From Cynocephalus volans (lineage: Eukaryota; Chordata; Mammalia; Dermoptera; Cynocephalidae): a stretch of 64,000 nucleotides of DNA. The DNA is taken from contig NC_084469.1 of NCBI RefSeq assembly GCF_027409185.1, positions 99,449,835 to 99,513,834 of the forward strand. Direction: 5' to 3'. Position 1 is the first letter of the stretch. Each line of letters starts with the position of its first letter. Positions 1-11,170 of the stretch are shown here, piece by piece. The notes below the pieces were generated by a model, which worked only from the letters and a program-made list of their open reading frames with translations, was not told the origin of the DNA and ran no database searches. The translations under genes and the position numbers were made by a program.

Positions 1-244
1 AAAGAAGATTGCCCGTCCCTTCCCTACTGGACCCCAATAAAGCAGTTTGCCAAGGGCACTGCCCCTCCTCCTGCCCCCACACGTACCTGGGAGGCTGGGA
101 GTCTTCTCTAGAGAATCCAGTTGGTCCCAGAGGAAAGACCTACAGGGACTGATGTTAGGGGGGACCCCTGGGAAAGATCTCCTACATTGAAGCTCCCCAC
201 TGACATGAACACCTCCCCCCAAGCATTTCAGCCTGAGTACCCCG
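1..244. other. Intergenic, nothing recognised
   Basis: No gene or repeat family recognised with confidence in this stretch. Confidence 0.5.
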
Positions 245-427
245 CATTCAAATATGATCTCCAACTTCATAATGGTTCCACTCATTATGGTTTGAGTTCA
301 CAATGGTGCAAAACCAATACTCATTCAGCAGAAACTACTCTGAGTACCCATACAACCATCTGTTTTCCACTCTCAGTCAAGTATTCAGTAAATTACATGA
401 GCCACTCAACACTTTATTATAAAATAG
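245..427 (+). mobile_element. Tigger-like DNA transposon, left part
   Basis: Sequence such as CACTTTATTATAAAATAG resembles the nonautonomous Tigger-like element seen whole at 38,459-38,816. The copy is cut by an LTR and resumes at 831. Confidence 0.7.
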
Positions 428-830
428 TGTATTAGTCCACTTCTGTTGCTTATAACAAAATACCTGGCCCTGGGTAATTTATAAAGAAATAAAATATTGA
501 TTGCTTACAGTTTTGCAGGCTTGGAAGTCCAAAGTCCAGGGAACACATCTGGTGAGGTGATTCTACCTCAGTGCAGGTTGTCACATGGCGAGAGTGGTGG
601 AGCAGAGAGAGAGACTCACGTCCTCAGTCACTCTCCTTTTAAAGCCAACAGAACCAGTCCCACTATTCCAAGAATAGATCAATCCCTTCACGAGGGCATG
701 GTCCTCACAATCCAATCACCTCTTCAAGGCCCCACATTTAACCACCGTGATTGAATTTCCCACACTCAACAGTTACAGAGAGAATTAAGCTTCAATGAGT
801 TTGGGGGGGACATTCAATCCACTGCAAACA
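428..830 (-). mobile_element. MaLR solo LTR (MST/MLT type), antisense
   Basis: Starts TGTATTAGTCCACTTCTG and ends TGCAAACA, with the inner GGGTAATTTATAAAG typical of antisense ERVL-MaLR LTRs. It is inserted in a Tigger-like element. It closely resembles the LTR at 9,535-9,936. No matching 5-base target duplication is seen. No coding sequence is present. Confidence 0.75.
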
Positions 831-1001
831 GGCCTTGTGTTAGGTGATTTTGCTCAACTGTAGGCTAATGGAAGTGTTCTGAGCACGTGAGAGGTAGTCT
901 AGGCTGAGCTATGGTGTTCGGTAGGTTAGACATATTAAATGCATTTTCCACTTGTAATATTTTCAACTTACGATTTGTTTATCAGGACATAATCTCATCT
1001 G
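831..1001 (+). mobile_element. Tigger-like DNA transposon, right part
   Basis: Continues the element interrupted at 428 (GTTCTGAGCACGTGAGAGG, GTTCGGTAGGTTAG), aligning with 38,630-38,816. Confidence 0.7.
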
Positions 1002-1269
1002 TATCAGATTTAGTAAAACCTCTGAAATCAAAGACAGAGACCAGAATAAACATAGGAAGATAAAAAAGAAAAAGCCCTCAAGAAACAAAAACAGTGCAAA
1101 AAGAAGAAAACTTAAAAAAAAAAGAAGCAACACAACCCCATAATTATTATCTTCAGAGAAATAGAAAATATACTGATTTCATCAAAAACACAAGGGCAGA
1201 ATGCAATTTCAAAAACAAAAAGAGGAACCATCATGTTTATTGCATCATCATTTTCCTTGGTGGTGATTT

Positions 1270-1616
1270 GGAAGGGGCTGGGGTCTGCTGCTGAGAGGGT
1301 GGACAGTGAAGCTGGGAGGTACATAGTAGGGAGACCCGTGGGTAGATGGAAGGACAGACAGGATCTGCAGGGAACAACATGGGTGGATCTTCCAAAGTGC
1401 ATTGTAATAGCCAAAAAGTGGAAACAGCCCAAAAGTCGATCAACCAATGGACGGATAATAGGTATGTGGTCCATCCCCACTATGGACTGTAGTCCAGCCA
1501 CATAAGGATTGAAGCGCTGACCCATGCTCCAACACAGGTGAACCTTGAGAACATTTTGCTCAATGAAAGAAGCCACACACAAAAGTCACATACTGTACGC
1601 TTCCACTCGTGTAAAA
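1270..1616 (+). mobile_element. L1 (L1M-type) 3' end fragment
   Basis: AATAGCCAAAAAGTGGAAAC and the following CACATACTGTACGCTTCCAC match the L1M 3' region. It is interrupted by a DNA transposon at 1,619 and resumes at 2,214. Confidence 0.7.
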
Positions 1617-1618
1617 TA

Positions 1619-2211
1619 TTCTAGTTCCCCACTATCCATGGTTTTGTTTTCCATGGTTTCATTTATCCCCGGTCAACCGTGGTCTGAAAGTATTAACTAC
1701 ATCACTCCTCTTGCACTTGGGGGCCATTATTAAGTAAAATAAGGGTTACTTGCACACAAACACTGTGATAGCGTGACTTTCAACCTGATAATCATGATGG
1801 CTACTATGTGACTGGCAGTAATCCGGGCTGGACGGAGATTTCAGCATGTTACTCAGAATGGCATGCAATTTCAAAGTTATACATTGTTTATTTATGGAAT
1901 TTTCCATTTACGTAGGCATTTTATCAGCGCACATCATCACAAGAAAAAGAAGGATAAGTTCAATACAATGAGATATTTTGAAAGACTTTTTATTTACATA
2001 ACTTTTATTACAGTTATTGTTATAATTGTTCTATTTTACTATCAGTTATTGTTAATCTCCTACTGTGCCTAATTTATAAATTAAACTTTGTCATAGGTAT
2101 ATGTGCATAGGAAAAAGCAGCAAATATAGGATCGGTACCATCCACGGTTCCAGGCATCCACTGAGGGTCTTGAAATGTATCCCCCAGGGATAAAGGGGAG
2201 GGGAGCTACTG
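1619..2211 (+). mobile_element. Tigger-family DNA transposon inserted in L1
   Basis: TTCTAGTTCCCCACTATCC at the left and GGGGAGGGGAGCTACTG at the right form degenerate inverted ends, flanked by TA on both sides (1,617-1,618 and 2,212-2,213), as for Tc1/mariner-like elements. The CCATGGTTTTGTTTTCC stretch fits a Tigger relative. No transposase is readable. Confidence 0.7.
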
Positions 2212-2213
2212 TA

Positions 2214-2460
2214 TCCAGAACAGGCAAATCCATAGAGACATAAAGTAGATTAGTGGTTGTCAGGGGCGAAGAGAAAAGGGTGACTGCTAAAGGGTGTGGG
2301 TTTTATTTTTTTGTGGGGTTTTTTTTATAATGAAAATGTTCTGGAATTAGATCATGGTGATAGTTGCACAGTCTTGTGACTGTAGTGAAAACCACCCAAG
2401 TGGACACGTTAAAGGGGTGAATTTTATGATGTATGAATTATATCTCAAGAAAAAAATTAA
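2214..2460 (+). mobile_element. L1M 3' end, continued
   Basis: AGTAGATTAGTGGTTGTCAG and the downstream GTGAATTTTATGATGTATG continue the L1 3' UTR split by the Tigger element. Confidence 0.7.
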
Positions 2461-2517
2461 AACTTGCAGATTATTTTTTTTTCAGTCAGTGTCTTTATTA
2501 TATTAGGTTAAGAAAGA

Positions 2518-2625
2518 CAGCTGGCTGGTTAGCTCAGTTGGTTAGAGCACTGTGTTGTAACACTGAGGTCAGGGGTTTGGATCCCCTTACCAGCCAGCTG
2601 CCAAAAACAAAATTTAAAAAAAAAG
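2518..2625 (+). mobile_element. tRNA-Ile-derived SINE (CYN-like)
   Basis: Contains a tRNA-type A box (TTAGCTCAGTTGG) and a B box (GGTTTGGATCCCC), closed by CCAGCCAGC and an A-rich tail. Confidence 0.85.
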
Positions 2626-2626
2626 A

Positions 2627-4255
2627 GAGAAATACCACATGTTTTCACTAATATGTGGGAACTAATAAAACTAAACAAATAAATAGAAAAAATGACAAAA
2701 GAAAACTCTCTTAAGATCTCTTGATGAAGGTGTTTATTCAGAAACTATGATTTTTAATTGTAAATATGCCACTTGCATGAACTTGAAATGAAAAATTAAA
2801 AATTACTTGTAAAAGCTATAATAACCAAAACAGTATGGTACTGGCATAAAAACAGACACATTGATCAATGCAATAGAATAGAGAATCCAGAAATCAACCC
2901 ACACACCTACAGCCATCTGATCTTTGACAAAGGCACCAAGCCTATGCACTGGGGAAGAGACTGCCTCTTCAGCAAATGGTGCTGGGAGAACTGGATATCA
3001 ATATGCAGGAGAATGAAACTAGACCCATATCTTTCACCATACACTAAACTCAACTCAAAATGGATTAAAGAATTAAATATACACCCTGAAACAATAAAAC
3101 TTCTTAAAGAAAACATAGGAGAGACACTTCAGGAAATAGGACTGGACACAGACTTCATGAATACGACCCCAAAAGCACGGGCAACCAAAGGAAAAATAAA
3201 CAAATGGGATTATATCAAACTAAAGAGCTTCTGCACAGCAAAAGAAACAATTAACAGAGTTCAAAGACAACCAACAGAGTGGGAGAAAATATTTGCAAAA
3301 TATACATCTGACAAAGGATTAATATCCAGAATATACAAGGAACTGAAACAACTTTACAAGAGAAAAACAAGCAACCCAATTAAAAAATGGACAAAAGAGC
3401 TAAGAAGGTATTTCTCTAAGGAAGATATACGAATGGCCAATAGACATATGAAAAAATGCTCAACATCACTCAGCATTCGGGAAATGCAAATCAAAACCAC
3501 ACTGACATACCATCTCACCCCAGTTAGGATGGCTAAAATCCAAAAGACTCTGAACGATAAATGCTGGCGAGGTTGCGGAGAAAAAGGAACTCTCATACAT
3601 TCTTGGTGGGACTGCAAAATGGTGCAGCCTCTATGGAAAATGGTATGGAGGTTCCTCAAACAATTGCAGATATATCTACCATACGACCCAGCTATCCCAC
3701 TGTTGGGAATATACCCAGAGGAATGGAAATCATCAAGTCGAAGGTATACCTGTTCCGCAATGTTCATTGCAGCACTCTTTACAATAGCCAAGAGTTGGAA
3801 CCAGCCCAAATGTCCATCATCAGATGAGTGAATACGGAAAATATGGTACATCTACACAATGGAATACTACTCAGCTATAAAAACGAATGAAATACTGCCA
3901 TTTGCAACAACGTGGATGGACCTTGAGAGAATTATATTAAGTGAAACAAGTAAGGCACAGAAAGAGAAATACCACATGTTCTCACTTATTGGTGGGAGCT
4001 AAAAATAAATAAATAAATTCACACACACACAAAAAAAACGGGGGGGAGGGAAGAAGACATAACAACTACAATTCCTTGAAGCTGATACGACAAGCAAACA
4101 GAAAGGACATTGTTGGGTGGGAGGGGGGAGAGGAAGGAGGGAGGGGGGTTTCGGTGATGGGCCACAATAATCAACCACATTGTATATTGACAAAATAAAA
4201 TTAAGAAAAAATTTAAAAATTTTTAAAAAATTACTTGTAAAATTCACAAAATAAA
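2627..4255 (+). mobile_element. L1 3' portion with open ORF2 C-terminus
   Basis: From about 2,800 the sequence matches the L1 ORF2 end and 3' UTR. The frame 2,944-3,831 codes 295 residues of the ORF2 C-terminal region without a stop, including the Cys-rich end ([19 protein letters not shown]). A G-rich polypurine tract near 4,041-4,150 and an A/T-rich tail follow. Bases 2,627-2,760 are a separate small L1 3' end. The copy is 5' truncated and cannot retrotranspose alone. Confidence 0.85.
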
Positions 4256-4489
4256 TAAATTAATTAATAAACTTAAAAAAGAAAGAAAGACAGAAAGAAA
4301 CCAGACCTGGCAACCAGGGGGTGCAGTGCTGGCCGGGAACGAGGGCAGCAGGCTCCGGTCCTGAGGACTCGCGAGCAGACCATGAGCAGCTTCCCCACGG
4401 ACAGGCAGCTGGACGGATGCTCATGGAGCAGAAGATTAAACATCCTTCAATTGTAACACATTTCTGCAAACCATGAAAAAAAAAGAGCA

Positions 4490-4625
4490 GACGGATGACC
4501 TGGGAGAGTGGACAGCAAAACTGAGAGATGCACCCTAGGGAGACCGGTGGGCAGGTGGAGGAAAGACAGCATCTGCAGGCAGCAACGTGGATGGATCTTC
4601 CAAAGTGCCTCATCATAGCCAAAAA
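4490..4625 (+). mobile_element. L1M 3' fragment, repeat of 1,270-1,425
   Basis: GGATGGATCTTCCAAAGTGC and CATAGCCAAAAAC repeat the arrangement at 1,270-1,425, including the stretch before it that ends GGGAGACC. Confidence 0.6.
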
Positions 4626-4639
4626 CAACCTTAAGAAGA

Positions 4640-5110
4640 CCGAGTCCTGCAGGCAGCTGAGGAGATGCCCAAGGGTGAGCTTTCAGGCCCTCAGGCCATC
4701 AGCTGGTTCTGCAGGGTAAGGGGGTGCAGGCAGCTTGCGGTGGACTGGAGTCCCCTGAGGCCATGCCGCTCTGTCTAGCCAGATCCTCCACTGGTCCTGA
4801 TCCTGTCCATTGCCTTCCGTGCTCACCTTGTCCACCTGTCCGTCCTCAGGTGCCTCGTACTCATTCACCTCGTCATGTCCTCTGCGTCCTCAGGATCCTC
4901 TCAGTCCTCTTCACTGTCCTCCTCTTCCTCGTCGCCGTAGTGCTCTGGGGCTGGCTTGCCAACGGGTCCCAGGATGTTGTCTTTCTCTGTGATGTTCTGT
5001 CTCCTGCTGCAGCTCTGTCTCCTCCACACAGGGTCGATCCAGACTAAAGCACAGTGTCTCAGTCACGCTGGGACAGAGCGAGGGGTTCAAGGTGGACATG
5101 ACTCCTGGAC
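4640..5110 (-). pseudogene. ANAPC15: Processed pseudogene of ANAPC15 (APC/C subunit 15)
   Basis: On the minus strand an open frame from the ATG at 5,099 reads [16 protein letters not shown] and then [13 protein letters not shown], close to the start of the small anaphase-promoting-complex subunit ANAPC15. Further along, in shifted frames, come [17 protein letters not shown] and then NEYEAPEDGQVDK with GQDQDQW near 4,760-4,865, matching the acidic middle and the C-terminus. The copy is intronless, has frameshifts and a stop in the acidic region, and lies in repeat-rich intergenic DNA, as expected for an L1-mobilised cDNA. The parent gene helps mitotic checkpoint complex turnover. The ends are approximate and no clear poly(A) or target duplication was fixed. 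Confidence 0.8.
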
Positions 5111-5164
5111 ATGCTGGGAAGCAGTGAACAGTGACCGGCGTGTAGATTCTGATTCAAACAAAAA

Positions 5165-5250
5165 CCACACTTGGTTAGAGCGGGGAGCTGATAACACCAA
5201 GGTCAAGAGTTCGCGTCCCCATACCAGCCACCACCACCACCACCACCGAC
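5165..5250 (+). mobile_element. tRNA-Ile-derived SINE, 5' truncated
   Basis: CACTTGGTTAGAGCG and GATAACACCAAGGTCAAG are present, but the start of the A box is lost. The tail is a CCA trinucleotide run rather than poly(A). Confidence 0.75.
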
Positions 5251-5639
5251 AACAAAACCCAAACAAACAAACCCACAGAAAACCAAAATGCCAGCAGAGC
5301 AAAGAAGAAACAAGAGCAAGATATAGCAGAACCCAAAACCATTAGGGTAAATGAAAACCACGTGCACCCGGGAAGACTGCATCTTGCAGAATCGGATCCT
5401 CAGACTCTCTGGAATGGTTGCCTGTGGGTGGGGAGGAATAAAGGAATAAACAAAAAAAGAGCACCATGCCCCCCCATCACACAGCCCCCTCACATACAGG
5501 CCACCAAGGATGAAGGGCCAATGACTCGAATAAAAGAGAAAACTTGTAAGCTGTCCCCAAAACAGCAAACAGAACATTTCATATTGAAATCCCTGAAACT
5601 GAGAAAACTAAACTTGGATAAATGTTTAGAACCTTAATG

Positions 5640-7320
5640 ATCCCGTTATTAAAGAAAGCAAAAGTAAAGGAACTAAGTAGTCATCTAATAAATGAAGCTA
5701 AGAATAAAAACAAACATAGGAAGATGGAATTTTTAGAGATAAAAAACTAAAATAGGAGGGAAAAAGTAGTCAACGGGTCAATAAGAAAGTGGATTTTTGG
5801 AAAAGACCGTGACACAGATAACCCCTCATAAGCCTGATTGGTGGTAAAAAGACAGACAGGAAAATAAACAAGATTAAAAACAACGGGGGAGATAAGGTTT
5901 CAGGATAGATGTAAAGAGTTAAATAAGAATTCTACAAGCAGCTCCAGAAAATATGCTAGAAAACCTAGAGAAAAGGAATGATTTCTGAGAATCGTGTACA
6001 TTCTTGTAACTCGTCCAAGAGGAGCCTCTGATCAGATTAATGCAAATAGAAGAAACTAGAAGGGTGATTGAAGAACCACATTGAAAATTTTTCTAAACTA
6101 AAAAAAAAAAAAAAAAAATTCTGAATTATTTAATCTGTGCCATAGAAAAATATAAAACTCTCCCCCAATTCATCTATGACTTTATTTTATAAATTCTATT
6201 TTCTGACTTCAATTGCAAAACTCAATAATGAGACAGAAAAGTACAGATAAATCTCATTTAAGAAAACAGACAGGGGGGCTGGCCAGTTGGTTAGAGCACG
6301 GTATTAGAACACTGAGGTTAGGGGTTCGGATCCCCATACTGGCTGCAAAAAAAGAAAATTAAATATTAGCAAATAGTACCCGGTAATGTACTAAAAGGAA
6401 AAACTACAGTCAGCTTTGTTTTCAGAATTCCAGAGTTGTCTGTTAAAAAGCATTCTGTCAGGTTAAGTGAGGAAAACCCGTAATCCTATTAATGTATACT
6501 AAAAATAATTTGATAAAATTCAATAGCTATTTATAATAAAAGGTAAGTGAAATTTAAAATGAAAAAGAAGTTGCTTAAATATAATAAAAGCAATTTCCCT
6601 AAAAGGAGCCATAAATATTTTCCTGAATTAGGAAAAAGGCCGACACGCCAACTTTTACTGTTGTTATCTAACTTTGTCTTGGGGATTCCAACAAATGTAG
6701 TAAGACAAGAAAATAAGACATTAGAAAAGAAGTGATAAAGCCAATTTTTTTCTGATTGTAGAAAACTCAAGAAATGCTATACGAAAAATTACATTTCCCT
6801 ATTCTAGCTATATGACTTAGAAATGGACGTGAGGAGATACTCCATTTGCAAATCAAAAGATATGAATTACCTGTGAATTAATTTAATGAATAAGGCACGG
6901 ATACTTTACAAACACAATTATAAAATCTCATTGGAGGAGATGAAACAAAATCCAAAGCTATGAAAAGACACACCGTTTTGCTGATGAGATGACATCAGTA
7001 AAATATAAATTATCCCTAAATGAACACACAAAGTTCATGCAATTGCATTTAGCATCCCTACAGGGAAGGAATAATTATTTTTCTTGAATTGGATAAAAAG
7101 AGTGTGAAGAACAGCCGAGACGGATGTAGGGTAACAGATAGGAGGGTAATTCAATTGACAAAGCCTTACAATGAAACTACTCAAATAAATGAGTAGAAGA
7201 GCAGAAATCTAGAAGCACATCCAGCATATACGAAAATCTAGATGTGAAAAAAAGCGGTATTTTAATTCCCAGAGAATAGGGCGATTTATCTTTAAAATGA
7301 AGCTGTCTCAACCTTGAATA
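5640..7320 (+). mobile_element. Degraded old L1 ORF2 remnant
   Basis: Weak but collinear similarity to L1 ORF2 in sense orientation (GATAAAATTCAATAGCTATT, CGTTTTGCTGATGAGATGAC). Many stops. A SINE interrupts it at 6,272. Confidence 0.5.
6272..6362 (+). mobile_element. tRNA-Ile-derived SINE
   Basis: GGCTGGCCAGTTGGTTAGAG starts the copy, with about ten bases of the A box lost. B box GGTTCGGATCCCC and an A-rich tail follow. Confidence 0.8.
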
Positions 7321-7440
7321 TTCATAAAAAAAAAAAAAAGTAGAACCTCATCTTATACAATAAACAAAAATACATTCCAGACGGATGCAATGCTAATATA
7401 TCTATATATGCATACATGTATCTATATATGCATACATGTA

Positions 7441-7537
7441 TTTTTTTTTGGTGGCTGGGCCAGTACAGGGATCTGAACCTGTGGCCTGAGGTGTTATAAA
7501 GCTGTGCTCTAACCAACTGAGCTAACCAGCCAGCCCT
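7441..7537 (-). mobile_element. tRNA-Ile-derived SINE, antisense
   Basis: Poly(T) lead, then GGATCTGAACC (B box complement) and CCAACTGAGCTAACC (A box complement). Confidence 0.85.
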
Positions 7538-7747
7538 CTTTTTATTCTCTTAATAGTGTCTTTGACATTAAACTGAGTGAACGTTTCTAATTATCATAAA
7601 GTGCAGTGTCAATTTTTTCTTTCAGGGATCGTGCTTCCCTTGTTGTATCTAAAAACTCATCGTCATACACATGGTCACCTAAAGTTTCTCCTATGTTTCC
7701 TTCTACAAGTTTTATAGTTTTGGGCTTGACACATAAATCTATGATCC

Positions 7748-7748
<1 letters not shown>

Positions 7749-7797
<49 letters not shown>

Positions 7798-8066
7798 CGT
7801 GCACGTGTGCGTGTTTGTGTGCACGCGTGCATGTGTGTGTATGTACGTGTGCATGTGCGTGTGTGTGCACGCGTGCGCGTGTGTGTATGTACGTGTGCAT
7901 GTGTGTGTGCGTGTGTGCACGCGTGCGTGTGTGCACGCGTGCGTGTGTGTCCGTGTGTGTGTGTCTGTGTGCGTGTGTGTGCGTGCGTGCGCGTGTGTTT
8001 GCGTGCATGTGTGTGCGTATGTACGTGTGCATGTGCGCGTGTGCGTGTGTGCGCGTGTGTGTGTGG
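7749..8066. repeat. GT-rich mosaic microsatellite
   Basis: About 320 bases of (GT)n mixed with GCACGCGTGC and ATGTACGTGTGC units. The alternating purine-pyrimidine order favours Z-DNA. Open frames on both strands (Cys/Val/Arg-rich or His/Thr-rich) are by-products of the repeat. Confidence 0.9.
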
Positions 8067-8069
8067 TAA

Positions 8070-8725
8070 AACATAAGTCACATATAATTTACCATTTTAG
8101 TCATTTCCAAGAATGCGATTCAGTGGTATTAAGTATATTCATACTGCTGTGTAACCATCACCACCACCCGTCCTCAGAACTTTCTCCAATCAGAAACTAG
8201 GTACCCATTAAACAAAGCTCCATCTCTCCTGCCCCAGCCCCTGGTAACCTCTATTCTACTTCCTGTTTCTACGAATTTGTCTGTTCTACGTCTATCATTA
8301 TGACCCCTTTTACATTCATTTTTGTAAAAGGTGTATTGTGCCTGGACTTATTTTTTGCACATGGACATCCAATTGTTCCAGCACCATGTGTTGAGAAGAC
8401 TGTCCTTTCTCCGTTGAATTGCCTGTGCTCCTTTGTCAAAGATCGATTGCTTTTATTTGTGTGGGTCTATTTCTGGGCTCTCTATTCTGTTGTATTGATC
8501 TATATGTCTATTCTTTTGCCGAGCTATGTTGATTGCTGTAGATATATAGGAAGTCTTGACTAGGTAGTACCAGTCCTCCAATTTTGTTTCTTCTGTAGTA
8601 CTGTGTAGGCCATTCTAGGTCTTTGCTTTTCTGTATAAACTTTAGAATCACTTTGTCAATATCTACAAGCTGGCAATGTCTATTAAAATTAAAAACCCAT
8701 AAGCCCTTCACCCAGCAGTCTCACT
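8070..8725 (-). mobile_element. L1M fragments, antisense
   Basis: CTGTGTAACCATCACCACCA with CCATTAAACAAAGCTCC is antisense L1M 3' UTR. From about 8,320, CCAGCACCATGTGTTGAG and CTCTATTCTGTTGTATTG are antisense ORF2. Confidence 0.75.
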
Positions 8726-8907
8726 GCTAGAAATCTTTCCCTTAGAAATAAAATCATCACCACCAAGTTTCTGCTTAAATTTTTCTAATTCAGTTTTGAG
8801 TTATTTTTTCATTAAGGATGTTAACCTTTGAGTTAAATTTGTTCCTTATCAATTGACGTTAAAAAAAAAAAATTTTAAAAGAAGCGTGGGTAGAAGTTTT
8901 GAGGTAT

Positions 8908-9080
8908 AGAGGGCAGGCCTGTGGCTCACTTGGAAGACTGTAGTGCTGATAACACCAAGGCCACGGGTTCGGATCTCATATAGGGGTGGTCAGTTAGGTC
9001 ACTGGGAGAGCGTGGTGCTGACAACACGAAATCAAGGGTTAAGATCCCATTACCGGTCATCTTTTTATAAAAAAAAAAAA
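8908..9080 (+). mobile_element. Dimeric tRNA-Ile-derived SINE
   Basis: Two diverged tRNA-like units are joined head to tail with no A-rich linker. The first has GGTTCGGATCTCA, the second GGGTTAAGATCCCATTACC. A single A-rich tail follows the second. Dimers are known among colugo CYN SINEs. Confidence 0.75.
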
Positions 9081-9534
9081 AAGAAGAAGAAGAAGTTTTG
9101 AGGTACAAATAGATATGGCTGGTTATTTTGCTTTGGGTTTCACATCTTAAGATACCACCAAGAAACTTCCTTTATAAAGTTCACAAAGACAAAATGTGAT
9201 TTACTAGTTCTATAGGTGTGCAGTCAAGCTAGGCATCTATAATTAACAATAATTTATTGTATGTTATAAAATGGCCAGACAAGAGGAGCTTTAAATGTTC
9301 TCATCATGAAGAAATGATAAATTTTTACAGTGATGAATTTGCTAACTACCCTGATTTGATCACTATATGTTGTATACATGTACTGAAATATAACTGCACC
9401 ACAAATATGTATAATCAATATGTTTCAATAAAAAATGTAAATTAAAATAGGAAATAAAATCATCAGTACATATGGGTATAGGTATAAAAATATCGTTGCA
9501 GCATTTTTGTTTTTGTTTTTTTATAGTGAGGAGG

Positions 9535-9936
9535 TATATTAGTCCATTTCTGTTGCTTATAATAGAAGTATCAGGAACCGGGTGATTTATAAGAAAATGA
9601 AATTTATTGCTTACGGTTTCAGAGGCTGGGAAATTCAAAGTCCAGGGAACACAGCTGGTGAGAGTCTTTACAGCAACACAGGGGGTCTCACATGGCAGAA
9701 AATGGCAGAGCACGGAGAGAGAGGCTTTCACATGCTCTCCTTTCAAAGCCCTCAGAACCATGCCCCGACCATAATTATTAACCCATTCACTACCGCATGG
9801 CCCTACAATCTAATCACCTCTTCAAGGCTCCACCTTTCAATTACCATAACAGGATTTCCCACCCTCAACAGTTACAGTGGGAATTAAGCTTCTAATATAT
9901 GGATTTTGGGGGACACGATTCAATCAATGCACAGCA
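9535..9936 (-). mobile_element. MaLR solo LTR, antisense
   Basis: ATTAGTCCATTTCTGTTGC at the left, TTTTGGGGGACACGATTC near the right. Closely related to the LTR at 428-830. No retroviral genes follow. Confidence 0.75.
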
Positions 9937-9959
9937 GGGGAATAAAAGCTATGAACCAA

Positions 9960-10135
9960 CCAAGTAAAAACATCACTGGGATGTGGTTAAATAAAATACA
10001 GTCCATTCGCACCATGGAAGATTATCAAGCAATTAAAATGAGTGAATTCAGACTTTAGTAGGTGGTTTGAACAATTTCCATAAGTACCTTGAGTGAAAAA
10101 GTGTATCCAACATGACTCCATATTTATAAAACAAT
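9960..10135 (+). mobile_element. L1M 3' end fragment
   Basis: CACCATGGAAGATTATCAAG and CCATATTTATAAAACAATG resemble the sense L1M 3' UTR. Confidence 0.5.
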
Positions 10136-10335
10136 GACACCAACCTTCTTTTTTTGGTGTGTATATTTATATACATCTACCTGTATTCAATGAGCCAGGA
10201 GAACGAGCCAGTGGAAAGTGCTATGGATTGTTCACTTGAAGGAAAGCCAACATAAGGAATAAGAGACAGAGGGTAGCTGGCCCTATCACGTCTGTTGAAA
10301 ATAGTAATTCCACTCCCTAAACCACTCCTTAAATC

Positions 10336-10660
10336 AGGGCTGTCTGATAGAAATACAAATACGACCCATATATACAATCTTAACTCTTTTGGAAACTGCA
10401 TTTAAAGAAGTAAAAAGAAACAGATGAAATTTTAATAATTTATTTAGTCCAATGAGCCCCCCAAAATTATCATTTCAATATATCCTTGAGATTCTACAAG
10501 GCATTCATGAGGCATGTTACATTCTTTTTCCCGCATGAAGTCTTTGGAATCCCGTGTGTACTTCACAGTTACGTCTCTGATTGGACTGGCCACGTTTCAA
10601 ATGCTCGACAGTCGCCTGTGGCCCATGGCTATGTACGGACCGTGCAGCTCTGAAGACAAT
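10336..10660 (+). mobile_element. Nonautonomous DNA transposon-like MER element
   Basis: GGGCTGTCTGATAGAAATAC, GTAAAAAGAAACAGATGAAA and GGCCACGTTTCAAATGCTC follow the order of an old mammalian MER repeat. The exact family is not fixed. Confidence 0.55.
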
Positions 10661-10897
10661 CTATGGGAAGACTTCAGTGCCCCCTAGTGACAGACTCAAC
10701 TAATTCCACTCCACTCGGCAGCTAGGTCCTCAAATATAAAGCACATCGCGTGGTTCCCTGTGTAGAACCTCCATGGCTCCCTGCTGCCACCATGTCACAT
10801 GCTTTTGGTTTTCAAGGTCCCTCTCAATCTGAGTCCCACTTACCTCTCCACAAGCAATTTTCACTCCTTCCCCCCACCCACACCAGACTTGCCCACC

Positions 10898-10940
10898 ATT
10901 CATTCATTCATTCATGCATTCATTCACTCATCCATTGATT
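10898..10940. repeat. (ATTC)n microsatellite
   Basis: Short run of CATT units with a few changes. Confidence 0.8.
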
Positions 10941-11084
10941 CGGTGAGCATTTATTGAGTACCTAGGGGATGCCCTGGCACATATGCATCTTCTGAAAGTC
11001 AGTGATGCTTGGGCTTCTCGGTGCAGCCATCTGCACTGAACCAACTTTATCCTTGGGCCTCAGTCTTCTCATCTGACCCTGGGC

Positions 11085-11170
11085 TTCATGTCTTCCTGTA
11101 GGATTATTGGAGAGATTCAATGTAATGATGAATGTAAAGCACCTGGCACACAGTAGGTGCTTAATAGATG
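11085..11170 (+). mobile_element. MIR fragment
   Basis: TAAAGCACCTGGCACACAG and GTAGGTGCTTAATAGATG are characteristic of the MIR 3' part. Confidence 0.65.

Noticed and set aside
2944-3831. 295-codon open frame as a host gene
   Set aside because: It is the C-terminal part of L1 ORF2 in a 5'-truncated copy.
7587-8200. Overlapping open frames with Cys/Val or His/Thr repeats
   Set aside because: Translation of a GT/CA microsatellite.
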